The position numbers were made by a program, and so were the translations under genes. From Euglena gracilis (Eukaryota; Euglenida; Euglenophyceae; Euglenales), in NCBI GenBank assembly GCA_039621445.1, contig CP154955.1, positions 52,853,384 through 52,917,383 of the forward strand: 64,000 nucleotides of DNA, written 5' to 3'. Positions 43,367-53,099 of this stretch are shown here, piece after piece (within the stretch, counting starts at the first letter, position 1; each line of letters opens with the position of its first letter). The notes under the pieces were generated by a model. That model saw only the letters and a program-made list of their open reading frames with translations, did no database searches and was not told the DNA's origin.

Positions 43367-44373
43367 TCACTCCATCCCATCAAGCAACTCCCTCACATCC
43401 ACAGCCAGGTCCCGTTTCTTGCAATACTGGACCACATCTTTGTTTGTTCGAAGGAAGAAGTGGTTCAGGGGTTCCCACTGAGTATCAGATGGGTCCCAGT
43501 TTTTCCACTGAATCAAAAATTGAAGTTTTCCGTCTTTTCTGCGGTGGTTCAGCCCTTTTTCAACCTCCCACTCGTCCGGTCCAACCTCCAACTCTGTGCC
43601 TTGCCCGACCAAAAGTAGAGGGGGACAGGGGTTGTGTTGTAGAGGTCCTCCACGTGGGGTTTGAGTTGTGAACGGTGGGCAGGTTGTCGGTTTCCAGGTC
43701 GTAGTTCAACCACGTAGGAGTGTTGTCCTACCCGTTCCAACACCACCGCAGGTCCTTTCCACTTCGGTTCGAGTTTGTCGGTACCGGGTTGTCTTTCGGG
43801 TTGATACCAGACTTTGGAGCCGATTTCCAAGACAGGTGGTTCTCTGCGGTTTTTGTTCACCGTTTCAGCCCGTTCACGCTGTTTTTCGTTCAGGACCAGG
43901 CTCACCCACTGGTCTTGTTCTTTCATCCTTTCCAAGAACGTTGTGGCCCCTTCCGCTTCCTTTTGTGGTTGGTATGGCAATCCCGCCAACGGTCTGTGCC
44001 TGCCAAACACAATTTCATACGGTGACAATCCCGTTTCACCTGGGACGTCGTGTAGGTCCCTCAAGGCGTTCGGTAAGAGTTCAACCCAGGGTACCCCTTT
44101 TTCAGCAGCCAGTTTCGCCAGTTTTCGGAGGACTTGTTGACCCGCTACCTCAGCCCGTCCGTTGGCTTGGTGGTGGTATGCCTGCCCGTACGCCACACGG
44201 ATTCCGTGGGCAGCACACAACGTTTTCCACCAACCGGCTGTGAAGTGGGAGCCCCGGTCGGAGCTCACCACCGAGGGTATCCCAAAAATTCCCCACTGTT
44301 TGTACATTTCTTTTCCGACCTTTTCTGCTGTGAGTCCCTTCGCCAGGTGGGGTAGTCGCAACCATCCACCCAC
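43367..44373 (-). pseudogene. Element D integrase C-terminal part and chromodomain
   Basis: Catalytic core with VVSSDRGSHFTAGWW and YHHQANGRAEVAGQQ (second Asp and Glu regions), ELLPNALRDLHDVPGETGLS, and a GPY/F-like domain (KVWYQPERQPGTDKL, PKWKGPAVVLERVG). A frame break near 43600 precedes the chromodomain (DEWEVEKGLNHR...FLIQWKNWDPSDTQWEPL), which ends at 43367. Chromodomains at integrase C-termini direct integration to methylated-histone chromatin in chromoviruses. The conserved aromatic positions appear present. Confidence 0.8.
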
Positions 44374-44429
44374 TCAGCCTGTCCACACACAACGCCAACG
44401 TGTCGTATTTTTTTCCTTCAAGGGTCGTT

Positions 44430-47393
44430 TCAGGTTTCAGGTAGCGAGAACAAATCCATGGCAGCGCTGTCCATGAGGTGTGCAGGAATCGGTGTCGGTT
44501 CGATGGGGCACTTGTATGGTAGGTGGCTGGGTTCTGTTGCTTGGCAGGTTTCACACATGGTCATCATTTTGCCTGTCAGTTTTTTTGCATCCTGGTGGTC
44601 CGCAAACGCAAACCACCTTCCCATCTGGTCCCACAGTCGGGCTGACCCTGGGTGCCCGGCTGTTTCGTGATGTTCCCGAATTACGTTTCCAGTCAACCCA
44701 CTTGGTACACACAGGAGACCGTTTTTGTAGAGTCTGCCGTTGTCGAATCGGTACCAGTAAGGCAAATTTTTGAACCCCGTTTCCTTCAGGTCCTTGAGCA
44801 CAGGTCCCCCCCACCTTGGGCAACTTTCGTACTCGTTCTTCCATTCCATGTCCATCACCCCTTTCGGTTCCTCCTGTTGAATCTCCGGGGCGTGCACTCC
44901 CCTTGATGGAGGTCCAACGGGTGTCCCCGTTGAGGATGACGCACCTTGCGCGTCCTGTTGTTTTGTTGAGTCTGTTGTTGTTAGGGGTTCCACAGGGTCC
45001 TCTTCCAGGGGTCTTCGCCTTGGTGGGTCTTCCTCAGTGGATGGTCCCTCGGCCGTATTTGAATTTTCTGGGGTTTTGTTTTTTGGTTGGTCTGGTCGGA
45101 TCAGGTTTCCTGCCTCATCCGTGGTCTCCCTTGGGGTTGCCTCAGCCAGTTTTTTGCTTGGTTCCACCACAGTCGTTTCCTTCACAACCCATTTCTTTGT
45201 CGTTTTTGCAGGTTTTTGAGGTGTTTTTGAAATTTTTTGAGGGGTGTCACCGTTTTCCGTTGAACCAGGCACTGTGGGCGAATCTTCACCCGTTTTGGCT
45301 CCCCCCCTTGTTGTGACGGCCACAGTGACGGGTTCTTGAAGTTGTTTTTGTGCCTGTGTCAGGTCTGCCACGTTGATCACCATACAAGTTTTCTGTTCCT
45401 TTTCCTCCTGTTTGATGATTTCTTTCATGAGTCGGTCGTCCTCCTCACTCCCGTGGATACTCACGTCGGCGAATGCCTGTGAGGCGGGGTAGGCCCACCT
45501 ACTCAAGGCATCGGCGACCGTGTTGTCTTTGCCAGGTACGTATGCAACGGTTATGTCGAACCGCGAAAGCAGTTCGTGCCACCTAGCCCTACGTCCAGCT
45601 GGTCCACTGGGGGTGTCCAGCGCCTCCGTTGCCCATGCCTCAATGGACTTGTGGTCCGTCAACACCAGTACCGGTTGCATTCCTATCCAGGAAGCCCATT
45701 TTTGCAGGGCCAGGATCACTGCGTAGGTCTCCTTCTCCCTAGGAGACCACGAGCGAACCTGCCCAGGTGTCAGTTTTCGTGAACAGAAAGCTACAGGTAC
45801 TGTTTTTTTGGTCATGGCTGTTGTTGGGTCTGGTTTTTCTGCAGTGTCCTCCGCAAATTGTTCCAGAGCCGCACCTACGGCTCTGCCACTTGCATCCACC
45901 CTGAGTATGAACGGTTTGTCTGGGTTCACCGTTTGCAGTTTCAGGCTTCCCAGCAGTTTTTCTTTGATGGTCTGAAAAGCTGTTCGTTCCTTTTCACCGA
46001 AAAACACAGGTGTCAGGCTTCCTTTCTTTCCTTGTCCCTTTTTCACTTTCATTTTTTCCATCAGGTCTGCTGCCAATTCCGCATACCCTGGGAGGTATGA
46101 GGCGTAGTAGTTTGTGAATCCCAGGAATGCCCGCAGGGCTGTGACCGTTTTTGGTTCCTCCCATTTTTCCAAGGCCATCAGTTTCCCAGGTGCAGGTTTC
46201 CGTTGTCCGCCACCCAGCACGTGTCCACAGAATTCCACCTCTTTCACGAAAAATTTGCATTTCTTGATGTCTGCCACGTGTTGCTGTTTTTTCAGTGCCT
46301 CCATCACCCTTCTGATGTCCTTGTCGTGTTGTTCGAGGGTTTTTTCTTCAGTTCCCTGCCACATGGTTCCTACGATTATGTCGTCCACGTAAGGGTTTGC
46401 AATGTCCTGTACCTCCTCCAGGCTGTACTCGATCACCCTCTGGAAAATCGGTACACCGTTTTTCATTCCCATGACCACCACTCTCCACTGTTTTGTTCCC
46501 TTAGGTGTGCTGCAGCAGGTGTAGGGTCTGGACTCTGTTCTCAGTGGCACCTGGTGGAAGGCGTCTTTCAGGTCCAGTACACTGTACAGGGCCCGTTGTC
46601 CTTGTTGAACTAGGATGTCTTCTATCCTAGGGAGGGGATGGGCGTCTGTGATTGTTGCCTCGTTCAGTGCTCTGAAATCCACCACCCCTCTCCATTTTCC
46701 ACCTTTTTTGGCCACCACGAACGTGGGGCTGGACCAGTCACTCCTCCCGTCTTCCACTTTCAGGTCCCTAACCCATTCGTCCACCATGTCGATGAGTGCC
46801 TGTCGGCGTTCTCCTGTCATGTGGATGGGTCTTTGCTTTTTCGCCACTGTTCCTGGTTTCAGTTCGATTTTCCCGTAACCCAGTGGTCCGCGTTCTGGGG
46901 GGTCTGGGAAGATTTTGTCTCGCAAGACCACTCCTTCATAGTCCCGCCGCAGTTTTTTCACCAGTTCAGCCACCCTTTCGCCTTGTGTTTCCTGTCCTTC
47001 TGGCACCACCACAACACCGTGAACCCTGTCAGATTTCTTTGCCGATTTCTGAAGTTGTTTTGCCAGTGTTTCCAGCGTTGTTTCGTCTCCGAACAGTTTT
47101 TCCTCGTCCTGGCCCGCTTCAGCAGGAATCTGCAAATTCATTGCTCGAACCACTGAAATGTTTTTCTGAAGTTGGTGTATTTTCCGTTCCCTGTGTTTTT
47201 GTTCCTTCAGCTGGTGCCAACTGGACAGCAGCCGCAGTGGTTCACCTATGAGGGCCAAAGATTGTAGGTGTGGGAAAACCCCCAGTTGGTGTTGTTCCAT
47301 CCACGGATACCCGAGGATGGTATCCACTTGGATGTCGGCGTCATGGAATGTTCCAATGGTGGACCATTCCTTTGTTCTGTCCGTGTTGTGCAC
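44430..47393 (-). CDS. Element D pol: protease C-terminal part, RT, RNase H, integrase zinc finger
   Basis: A 987-codon open frame. The protease second half (TILGYPWMEQHQLG) is at about residue 28. RT spans about 150-430 with FVVAKKGGKWRGVVDFR, LDLKDAFHQVPL and NPYVDDIIVGT. RNase H spans about 480-640 (FILRVDASGRAVGAALEQ, TDHKSIEAW, ELLSRFDITVAYVPGKDN, VADALSRWA). A 250-residue Pro/Thr/Glu-rich linker follows, then the integrase HHCC finger (HHETAGHPGSARLW, CETCQAT) and the first Asp region (MDSAAMDLFSLPE). Catalytic residues are intact. It is separated from the upstream frame only by one TAA (47397-47399). Confidence 0.85.
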   Translation of the reverse strand: MHNTDRTKEWSTIGTFHDADIQVDTILGYPWMEQHQLGVFPHLQSLALIGEPLRLLSSWHQLKEQKHRERKIHQLQKNISVVRAMNLQIPAEAGQDEEKLFGDETTLETLAKQLQKSAKKSDRVHGVVVVPEGQETQGERVAELVKKLRRDYEGVVLRDKIFPDPPERGPLGYGKIELKPGTVAKKQRPIHMTGERRQALIDMVDEWVRDLKVEDGRSDWSSPTFVVAKKGGKWRGVVDFRALNEATITDAHPLPRIEDILVQQGQRALYSVLDLKDAFHQVPLRTESRPYTCCSTPKGTKQWRVVVMGMKNGVPIFQRVIEYSLEEVQDIANPYVDDIIVGTMWQGTEEKTLEQHDKDIRRVMEALKKQQHVADIKKCKFFVKEVEFCGHVLGGGQRKPAPGKLMALEKWEEPKTVTALRAFLGFTNYYASYLPGYAELAADLMEKMKVKKGQGKKGSLTPVFFGEKERTAFQTIKEKLLGSLKLQTVNPDKPFILRVDASGRAVGAALEQFAEDTAEKPDPTTAMTKKTVPVAFCSRKLTPGQVRSWSPREKETYAVILALQKWASWIGMQPVLVLTDHKSIEAWATEALDTPSGPAGRRARWHELLSRFDITVAYVPGKDNTVADALSRWAYPASQAFADVSIHGSEEDDRLMKEIIKQEEKEQKTCMVINVADLTQAQKQLQEPVTVAVTTRGGAKTGEDSPTVPGSTENGDTPQKISKTPQKPAKTTKKWVVKETTVVEPSKKLAEATPRETTDEAGNLIRPDQPKNKTPENSNTAEGPSTEEDPPRRRPLEEDPVEPLTTTDSTKQQDAQGASSSTGTPVGPPSRGVHAPEIQQEEPKGVMDMEWKNEYESCPRWGGPVLKDLKETGFKNLPYWYRFDNGRLYKNGLLCVPSGLTGNVIREHHETAGHPGSARLWDQMGRWFAFADHQDAKKLTGKMMTMCETCQATEPSHLPYKCPIEPTPIPAHLMDSAAMDLFSLPET

Positions 47394-47396
47394 CCG

Positions 47397-48746
47397 TTAT
47401 GAAAACTGTAGTTCCAGTGTGACTTCGTGTAGGCCTCCTTCCATCCTTGTTCCGTCCGCTGTGATCAGGGCCAAGGGTTTTTGTGAACGTCTGAAATTTT
47501 GTTGTGGGATCAGGTTCTTTTTCACCAGGTTTGCCTGTGCTCCCGTGTCAATCAGGGCCTGTAGGAACATTTTTTTGCCGTCCGGCAACACAGCACGGAC
47601 TTCAATGAGGAGTTGTTTTGCTTTCTTTCTGCTGATGACCTGCCCCAGCAGGAGTTTGGACACCGGTTCACACAGTCGTTTTGGAAGTCGAATGTTTTGG
47701 TCTGGTTCTGTTTTGTCCGTTGAATCTGGGTTTGGCTGTTGACCTGTCAGTTCTGGGCTGGTCTGTGAGAGCACGGATTGTCGTGCAGTCTGGGCAGGGC
47801 TGGGCTGCTGCAGCGGTTGTTGCTGCGCGGCCTGGGCTTGGCTGGTTTGCCGTAGCCGTTCGTGGCACCCCGCCAGGTCCTGAATCAGTTGTTCTGGGAT
47901 CCTTAATTTTTTGAAGGCTGGAATGTTGTGTTTGTTGCTGAGTTTCACCAGGTGACCACCACCGTTCGGGTCAAGGTTCTTGCAGGTTTTCCCGTCACAC
48001 CGTTTTGCTGGTACCTGCAGGATGTCAGGGCTGCCCCAGATTCGTGTTGGTTTTTTGTAACCCCAGTCTGTGTATTGACAGTAATCCACGTCAATGTACG
48101 GGTACGGTTTCATGTAATCTCGTTTTCCCAGGTATCCGTACCTTGGGTTTTCCAACCACCATTTCTGCGGCTGCAGAAATTCCACAATTTCCAGGGCTGT
48201 CTTTGCAAGGCTGTCTCCCTTTTCCAAGTTTCTGGGTCTTGTAGTCAGGGCAATGCTGAATTCTGTGCAGGGAACTCCACAAACCACCGTGTGGAATTCG
48301 CCAGGTTTGAAATGTTTTCTGAAGTCCCAGTCCAGTACGTCCACCTGGTAATCCGCTTTCCACCTGGGGTCTGAGTCCACCGTCACCACGTCGAAACCCA
48401 TTTTTTCATACACCTTGCTGACCGATTTTGTTCCACAGAACAGGTCCAGCATTTTTGGTTTTGGTTTTTCTGTAATGGCCCGTTCTGGAGTCGCTGTGGC
48501 TGCCTCCTGCAGTTTTCTGATGTGTTTCTGTGGTTTTTCTGTTCCCAAACCGGTTTTTTGTTCACCACCCTCCACCTCGTCCTCCACTGGCGGGTACTCG
48601 TGGGCTGTGCCGAACCTCACCTTGGATGGCGGGTGTAGGGGGGGTGAAATGTTTGTGGAAACCTGGTAGGTACTTGCACCGTGTTTTGTGTCCGCATACC
48701 AAAAACACTTCCACATGCCACGGTGTATTCCTGCAGTTCTTGTCAC
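47397..48746 (-). CDS. Element D C5-cytosine methyltransferase plus N-terminal protease
   Basis: In this 449-codon frame the C5 methyltransferase occupies about residues 98-275: motif I (MLDLFCGTKSVSKV), cofactor acidic residue (VVTVDSDPRW), motif IV with catalytic Cys (GVPCTEFSIALTT), motif VI (WWLENPRYGYL), and VDYCQYTDWGYKKPTRIWG near the position of the later motifs. No target-recognition domain of the long eukaryotic type is apparent; it is a compact enzyme. After a Gln/Pro linker the retropepsin motif ALIDTGAQANLV appears at about residue 393. The frame ends at an in-frame TAA inside the protease. All visible catalytic motifs are intact, so activity is plausible. Confidence 0.85.
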   Translation of the reverse strand: MTRTAGIHRGMWKCFWYADTKHGASTYQVSTNISPPLHPPSKVRFGTAHEYPPVEDEVEGGEQKTGLGTEKPQKHIRKLQEAATATPERAITEKPKPKMLDLFCGTKSVSKVYEKMGFDVVTVDSDPRWKADYQVDVLDWDFRKHFKPGEFHTVVCGVPCTEFSIALTTRPRNLEKGDSLAKTALEIVEFLQPQKWWLENPRYGYLGKRDYMKPYPYIDVDYCQYTDWGYKKPTRIWGSPDILQVPAKRCDGKTCKNLDPNGGGHLVKLSNKHNIPAFKKLRIPEQLIQDLAGCHERLRQTSQAQAAQQQPLQQPSPAQTARQSVLSQTSPELTGQQPNPDSTDKTEPDQNIRLPKRLCEPVSKLLLGQVISRKKAKQLLIEVRAVLPDGKKMFLQALIDTGAQANLVKKNLIPQQNFRRSQKPLALITADGTRMEGGLHEVTLELQFS

Positions 48747-49101
48747 CCTGTCCGAACAGTTTGGTTCCCGCTGGGATGAACATTGACATCACTGCCAGTT
48801 TTTTGATTTCTCCGTTCCATTTTCTGTGAACCCATCTGGGTACCATGAGGAGTGCATGGGCCTCGTCTGTTTGAATTTTTCTCACCACCTGTGAAATTTT
48901 GCTGAATGGTGGGTTCATCCACAGCAGTTTTCCGTGCCAGTCTTTTTCAAATGCGTCTGTGCCCTCAGGGCTGCCAGATCCCCACCACTGCGGGAATCTT
49001 TTGTTTTTTTCCGTTGCAAAGGCGTCCAGCTGGGGCTGGACCCCGAAGTGTGAGAGAATTTCTGTCATTTTTCCTTCCTTCACGCGGTAGTTTTCAGACA
49101 C
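48562..49101 (-). CDS. Element D Dam-like amino-methyltransferase domain
   Basis: The frame contains YRVKEGKMTEILSHFGV, LDAFATEKNKRFPQWWGSGS, DAFEKDWHGKLLWMNPPF and ALLMVPRWVHRKW, then a Cys/His end (VFLVCGHKTRC). It aligns throughout with the C copy and with the Dam-like domain that lies between RNase H and recombinase in DIRS elements. NPPF fits motif IV of N6-adenine/N4-cytosine methyltransferases; a clear motif I is not obvious. The frame is open upstream of 49101 to about 49200 (FGRAASRWVSEN). A frame break near 48640, beside a G7 run, separates it from the C5 domain. Confidence 0.75.
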   Translation of the reverse strand: MSENYRVKEGKMTEILSHFGVQPQLDAFATEKNKRFPQWWGSGSPEGTDAFEKDWHGKLLWMNPPFSKISQVVRKIQTDEAHALLMVPRWVHRKWNGEIKKLAVMSMFIPAGTKLFGQGDKNCRNTPWHVEVFLVCGHKTRCKYLPGFHKHFTPPTPAIQGEVRHSPRVPASGGRGGGW

Positions 49102-49335
49102 CCAACGTGAAGCTGCTCTGCCGAACCTGCAGCTGACCTGTTCCCGTTTCGGTTCTGGGCTGTGGAGTCGTTTTTTTGTCAGGATGTTTTTCTTTTGGGG
49201 TTTTTTCTTACCTCCCTTCCCCAGTGTGTATGACCGCTGCGGCTCTGGACCTGGTTCCCTTGTTTTGTTTTGTTGTTTCGGTTGTGTCTGCAGAGAGTCG
49301 CCCCTCTCGTCCCCTACCCTCAGGCCGCAGCCCCT

Positions 49336-51588
49336 TCACTTCCGTTCAGCGTTTTGAACTGGCTGCCAGCGATTGCTGGAAGATGCTTCTGCCTTTGGCT
49401 GTCCCTGTGGCTGGTTGACTGGCTCCTGTGAATTGGTTTGCTGAGGCTGTGGTCCAGTTTTCGTTGCTGCTGGCTGTGGCTGTGGCTGCCCTTTGCCTTT
49501 TCCTTTCCCGCTCCTCTTCCCAGAATCGTATCCTTTCCCAGAGTTGTATCCCTTTCCTGAATCGTGGCCTTTGCCGTAATTCTGATTCCAGTTCTGGTTC
49601 TGGTTCCAGTTTTGGGTTGAACCCCAGTTTTGACCTTTCCCCTTTCCTTTGCCTTTGCCCCAGTCGTTCTGTCCCCAGTCTGACCAGTTGGTGTACCGTC
49701 CCTGGCCAGGCTGTTCTGAAACTGCCATGGGCACCTGCTGGCGTGGAGAAGGGGGTCTGGGTTTTTCAGGTGTTGGGGTTCGAGGTCCAGGGGAGTTGGG
49801 TCGGGATCTGGAAGGTGGTGTCCGACTTCTGGATTTTGTTTTCTCCTCCTCCTTGACTTCCCTGACGTAACCCCTGCGGTCCATCGACCGTGATCTGTTT
49901 TCACGAGGTTGGTTCTGCCAGCCGTTGTACCCCCTACCCAGGGAGTCTGACTGTTGTTGGCACCTGAGTTCGGTTTCCACACGTTGGAACAGTTCATCCA
50001 GAGTCAGTCTTGCTTGCACCTGTGTGAAGTGGGGTTTATGTCCAGTCAGCAGCGTTGAACCGTTTTTCATCAGGAGCAGTTCAGCAGCTCTGCTGCTGTG
50101 CAGTTGGATCCTGAAGCTTTTTCCGTCCCGCGCCACCTGAAAATTTTCACCTGTGCCCACTGTTGCTGCCACCAGGTCACGAACGTCTTCCGTTGTTGCA
50201 TCTGGGACGTTTGTAATGTTCGTGACCCCTTTCAGTTTCAGTGTCGGTCTGTCCTGATTTCTGCGGTCCTGTTCCCTGATGCAGCTTCTGCGTTGCGTTT
50301 CAGGCATTTTTTCAGCCACCAGGTTGTAAGCGTCTTCCTCTGATGGATTTTCCAGTCTGCTGTAGAGGAGTTTGAAATGGGCCTCAAACTCCCTCCACGC
50401 TTCCAGTGTCAGTTTTCCTTCCGTTTTTGGTCTCAGGTTTTTCAGTTCGTCTTTGATGGCTGATTGTGTGTCTCCACCGTATTTCTGGCACATCCAGTTC
50501 CAAAATTCCTGGTATTTTATTTTCTCACCGCGTTCCTGTCTGCGTTGTAGTTCCAGTTTGCTGGCACTGTCCAAGCTGCCCTCCAGCAGTGACAGTTTCA
50601 GGTCGTCGGTCAGGGACCCCTGACCGGCTGACACACGTTGCAGGTACATTGGAAATTTCACGGCAAAATCTGCGAAATTCCCCTGCAGTGTTGGTCTTAC
50701 CAGGTCTTTGGTAATTTCCGCGCCCACTGGACCCAGCAGCAGCCCGAAGGATGCTGCCGGGGCCGTTGCCACGGGTGCCACCACTGTTTCCTCTCCTATG
50801 TGGTGGATGGCAGTTTGGGTAGACCCCATCTGGGGTCCCACCCAGGTTGTTGTGGCTGTGTTCTGAGTTTCGGTTTCGTCTGCCCACATGAACAAGCCCC
50901 GAGTCCGGGACTGTGGGTTTTGTTGCGTCGTCACTGGCTGTGAAATCTGTTGAGTCGGCTGGGTTGGCTGTGGTGCTGGGCTTGTTGGGTTTGTCGTAAG
51001 TAGTGCTGGGCTGGTCGGGACTGCAGTCGGCCGTTGTTCTGTTTGTCGAGTCAGTTGGGCAATTAACGGTGTCAAGGCAGTTTTCAGTTCTTGTTGGATG
51101 AGCTGCCCCACCAGGGAAGCCGAGTTGACGGTCCCCAGTGCTGCAGCTCCTCCTTCCATTTTTGGGTGTGGTGTTTCGTCCCCCCAGTGCTGGCTGCTCT
51201 GGCTGAACATACCTGTCAGGGGTTGTGGGGTCCCCGTCCCCGTTTGACAGGCCTGGGGTTCTGGGGTCCCCGTCCCTTGGTTTCCTGCGGGCTGGCCCCT
51301 CAGGGCTGGCCGTGGCTGGGCCAGGGGTTGTGGGGTCCCCATCCCCGTTGGCCAGGCCTGGGGTTCTAGGGTCCCCGTCCCGTGTTGTCTTGTGGGCTGG
51401 CCGGGGTCTTCGGCGCCGGGGTCACTCAAGCCACTTTTGCCCACTCCTGGCCGACCCCCCCCCGGGGGGGGAGGGGTCCGGGCCCAAAACCAGTCAGTCA
51501 CTCTGAAAAAACCAGTCACCCACCCCCCGGGGGGGGGGGGGGGTGGGACAGTGCTTAAGCAATTGTCTGTCCCGGAGCCTTGGACCAC
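49336..51588 (-). CDS. Element D Gag
   Basis: 750-codon frame. The first 70 codons (to about 51380) read through MITE-like and C-run sequence (GWVTGFFRVTDWFWA also occurs elsewhere in the window), so the true start is probably further in, for instance near 51209 (MFSQSSQHW). Two Pro/Gly/Thr repeats of about 36 residues precede it. The capsid-like region (ITKDLVRPTLQGNFADFAVKF to ELQRRQERGEKIKYQEFWNW) matches C Gag. The C-terminal 200 residues are Arg/Ser then Gln/Gly/Lys-rich with NQNWNQNYGKGHDSGKGY-type repeats. No CCHC knuckle is visible, unlike A and C. Confidence 0.75.
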   Translation of the reverse strand: MVQGSGTDNCLSTVPPPPPPGGWVTGFFRVTDWFWARTPPPPGGGRPGVGKSGLSDPGAEDPGQPTRQHGTGTLEPQAWPTGMGTPQPLAQPRPALRGQPAGNQGTGTPEPQACQTGTGTPQPLTGMFSQSSQHWGDETPHPKMEGGAAALGTVNSASLVGQLIQQELKTALTPLIAQLTRQTEQRPTAVPTSPALLTTNPTSPAPQPTQPTQQISQPVTTQQNPQSRTRGLFMWADETETQNTATTTWVGPQMGSTQTAIHHIGEETVVAPVATAPAASFGLLLGPVGAEITKDLVRPTLQGNFADFAVKFPMYLQRVSAGQGSLTDDLKLSLLEGSLDSASKLELQRRQERGEKIKYQEFWNWMCQKYGGDTQSAIKDELKNLRPKTEGKLTLEAWREFEAHFKLLYSRLENPSEEDAYNLVAEKMPETQRRSCIREQDRRNQDRPTLKLKGVTNITNVPDATTEDVRDLVAATVGTGENFQVARDGKSFRIQLHSSRAAELLLMKNGSTLLTGHKPHFTQVQARLTLDELFQRVETELRCQQQSDSLGRGYNGWQNQPRENRSRSMDRRGYVREVKEEEKTKSRSRTPPSRSRPNSPGPRTPTPEKPRPPSPRQQVPMAVSEQPGQGRYTNWSDWGQNDWGKGKGKGKGQNWGSTQNWNQNQNWNQNYGKGHDSGKGYNSGKGYDSGKRSGKGKGKGQPQPQPAATKTGPQPQQTNSQEPVNQPQGQPKAEASSSNRWQPVQNAERK
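51470..51560. mobile_element. MITE-end fragment shared with 57880-57940 and 61785-61850
   Basis: The string aaccagtcagtcactctg, then an A-run and ccagtcaccca, recurs at 61796-61835 and, diverged, at 57895-57935. Each is followed by C/G runs. This looks like the end of an unnamed DNA element family. Exact ends were not found. Confidence 0.45.
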
Positions 51589-51984
51589 CCCCTCTGTCTG
51601 AAGGGGGGGGGAGGGGAAGGGGGGGGTGCCCTCCTATGCAAAAACAAAGCTGACTTGTTTAACACCCCGGAGGCAAGGATATCTAGGAATTTTTGAGGAG
51701 GGGGTCAGACCTCCCTCCTGGACATGGAGGGGGGGGGGTCGGACCCCCCTCCCACCGCGAAACTGACATGGGTGGAAAACTTTTAGTTTTGCGGACCTGC
51801 AAGGGCCCAGAGACCAAGCCAAAATTGTTGGAAATAACCCTGATGTCTTTTTGAAAATGTATGCAAAAATGCTCATTATTTGTTATTGCTCAAAATTTTG
51901 AACATGTCTTTATGTGGAGAACACCAAAAAATCAAAAAAATGGGCCATGTGCTCAAAAATGAGGAAAAAAGCATTTCTGTTCAT

Positions 51985-52005
51985 TTCCGGCGCTCAGTGC
52001 CGGAA
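51985..52005. repeat. GC stem-loop (TTCCGGC / GCCGGAA)
   Basis: Perfect 7-bp arms with a 7-base loop. Member of the recurring GC-hairpin class seen at 52947, 59228, 59722, 61055, 61729 and 62013. Confidence 0.6.
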
Positions 52006-52079
52006 GAAAATGTTTGCTCTTTTGGGTGGAGGGTCCAGACACAGGGGGGTGGAGAAACTGCACACGGGCCGGTCAAAAA

Positions 52080-52132
52080 CTGCACTGCAAAAAACTGCAA
52101 AAAACTGCAAAAAACTGCAAAAAACTGCACTT
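52080..52132 (+). repeat. CTGCAAAAAA decamer array
   Basis: Five consecutive copies of actgcaaaaa with little variation. The same decamer forms a longer array at 53463-53590 and scattered copies at 60205-60290. Confidence 0.8.
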
Positions 52133-52384
52133 CAACAAAAAATGACGTAAACAAGCTGAAATGGTGTGCACATGCAAAATAACGTAAATTGCGACCAGAT
52201 GAGCAGGCCCCAATTCACCAAAATTTTCTTTGCACGGCTTTGGAATTGATGACGACAAAAATGGAAGCAGTCAATCAACGTACATTGTACATGATTTTTC
52301 ATGCATTGGAATGCACATCATTTGTTTGGATGCCGGTTCACACCGGTTTCCTGCACCAAATTGGGTCTAGATCATCCTAAATTG

Positions 52385-52726
52385 AATATCACGATGTGAG
52401 TGGGAGAAGCGCAACCCGATCCCTTATCGTCTCCATGGGAAGGTGGAGGTCCTTCAGCAGCTGCATCAGGAATGCGGTGTGGTTGAGGCCTTGCTAATTT
52501 GTTACAATTTGTTTGCTTCCCAATTTTCCTGGAGAGCAACTTCAGCCAGTGCCTCTTGGACGACGGGTGAATGCTCCATCTTAGCGTGCTTGACCTCTTC
52601 CAAGTCTGTACCCTTGCCTTGTGAGGGCGTGTGAAAGTCATTAACAAAACGGGATTGCACTGCTCCCGCTTCTTCTCCATCTCCAGCCGGCGGTCGCGCA
52701 CCTGTTATGGGCATGCATCTCTCCAA
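52385..52726 (-). CDS. Possible host exon(s), unidentified
   Basis: A minus-strand frame ending at 52502 has natural composition (SRFVNDFHTPSQGKG, EEVKHAKMEHSPVVQEALAE). Immediately downstream another frame reads HTAFLMQLLKDLHLPMETI to about 52388. They look like parts of one coding region separated by a frame break or a splice I cannot resolve. No domain is recognised. Orientation matches the exons further right. Confidence 0.35.
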
Positions 52727-52789
52727 TATTGTTAAAAAAGACGGAAAAAAAAAAGATGCATGTGTGCGTCAGCACGTCAGCGGCTGGGT

Positions 52790-53099
52790 CAGGGGTTTTT
52801 TTAAGACCGGGGGGGCGGAGCGGGGGGTCCCCCACCCCACCCCACCCCGCTGGGGGGGGCCGCGGGGGGGGGGGGGGGGGGGAGGGGGTCCCGGGGGACC
52901 CACAAAAAATGGCCCAAAAATCGCGAAAAGTGCTAAAAATAGAATTTTTTCGGCGCCTGCGGCGCCGAAAAGTATATCCCACCCCCCTCCGGGGGGGGAC
53001 CCCCCCCCCGGGGGGGGGGAGGGGGGGCGGCAGACCCCCCCACCCTACCCCCCCCCCCCCCCCTCCCCCCCCGGGGGTCCAAACTTAAAAAAATCCCTG
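52790..53099. mobile_element. hAT-like MITE, copy 1
   Basis: 310 bp. It starts CAGGGGTTTTTTTAAG and ends CTTAAAAAAATCCCTG. Flanks GGCTGGGT (52782-52789) and GGCTGGGA (53100-53107) are an 8-bp duplication with one mismatch. The interior is mostly C/G runs plus a perfect hairpin TTTTCGGCGCC/GGCGCCGAAAA (52947-52971). It carries no coding capacity. CAGGG ends and 8-bp duplications fit the hAT superfamily. Confidence 0.8.

Larger units (their letters stand above)
43367..51588 (-). mobile_element. Element D: chromovirus-type retrotransposon with two methyltransferase domains
   Basis: In minus order: Gag, Dam-like domain, C5-cytosine methyltransferase, protease, RT, RNase H, integrase, chromodomain, about 8.2 kb in all. 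It has the fewest breaks of the elements here: one in-frame TAA, and shifts near 48640, 44430, 44370 and 43600. LTRs and primer site were not found. The right end runs into MITE-like, G-run sequence (51480-51560), so the 5' end may be lost or the LTRs very divergent. It differs from B/C in sequence throughout but has the same domain order. Confidence 0.8.

Noticed and set aside
43367-52000. LTR pair for element D
   Set aside because: I compared 41915-43366 with 51588-52700 by eye and found no matching direct repeat, so none is reported.
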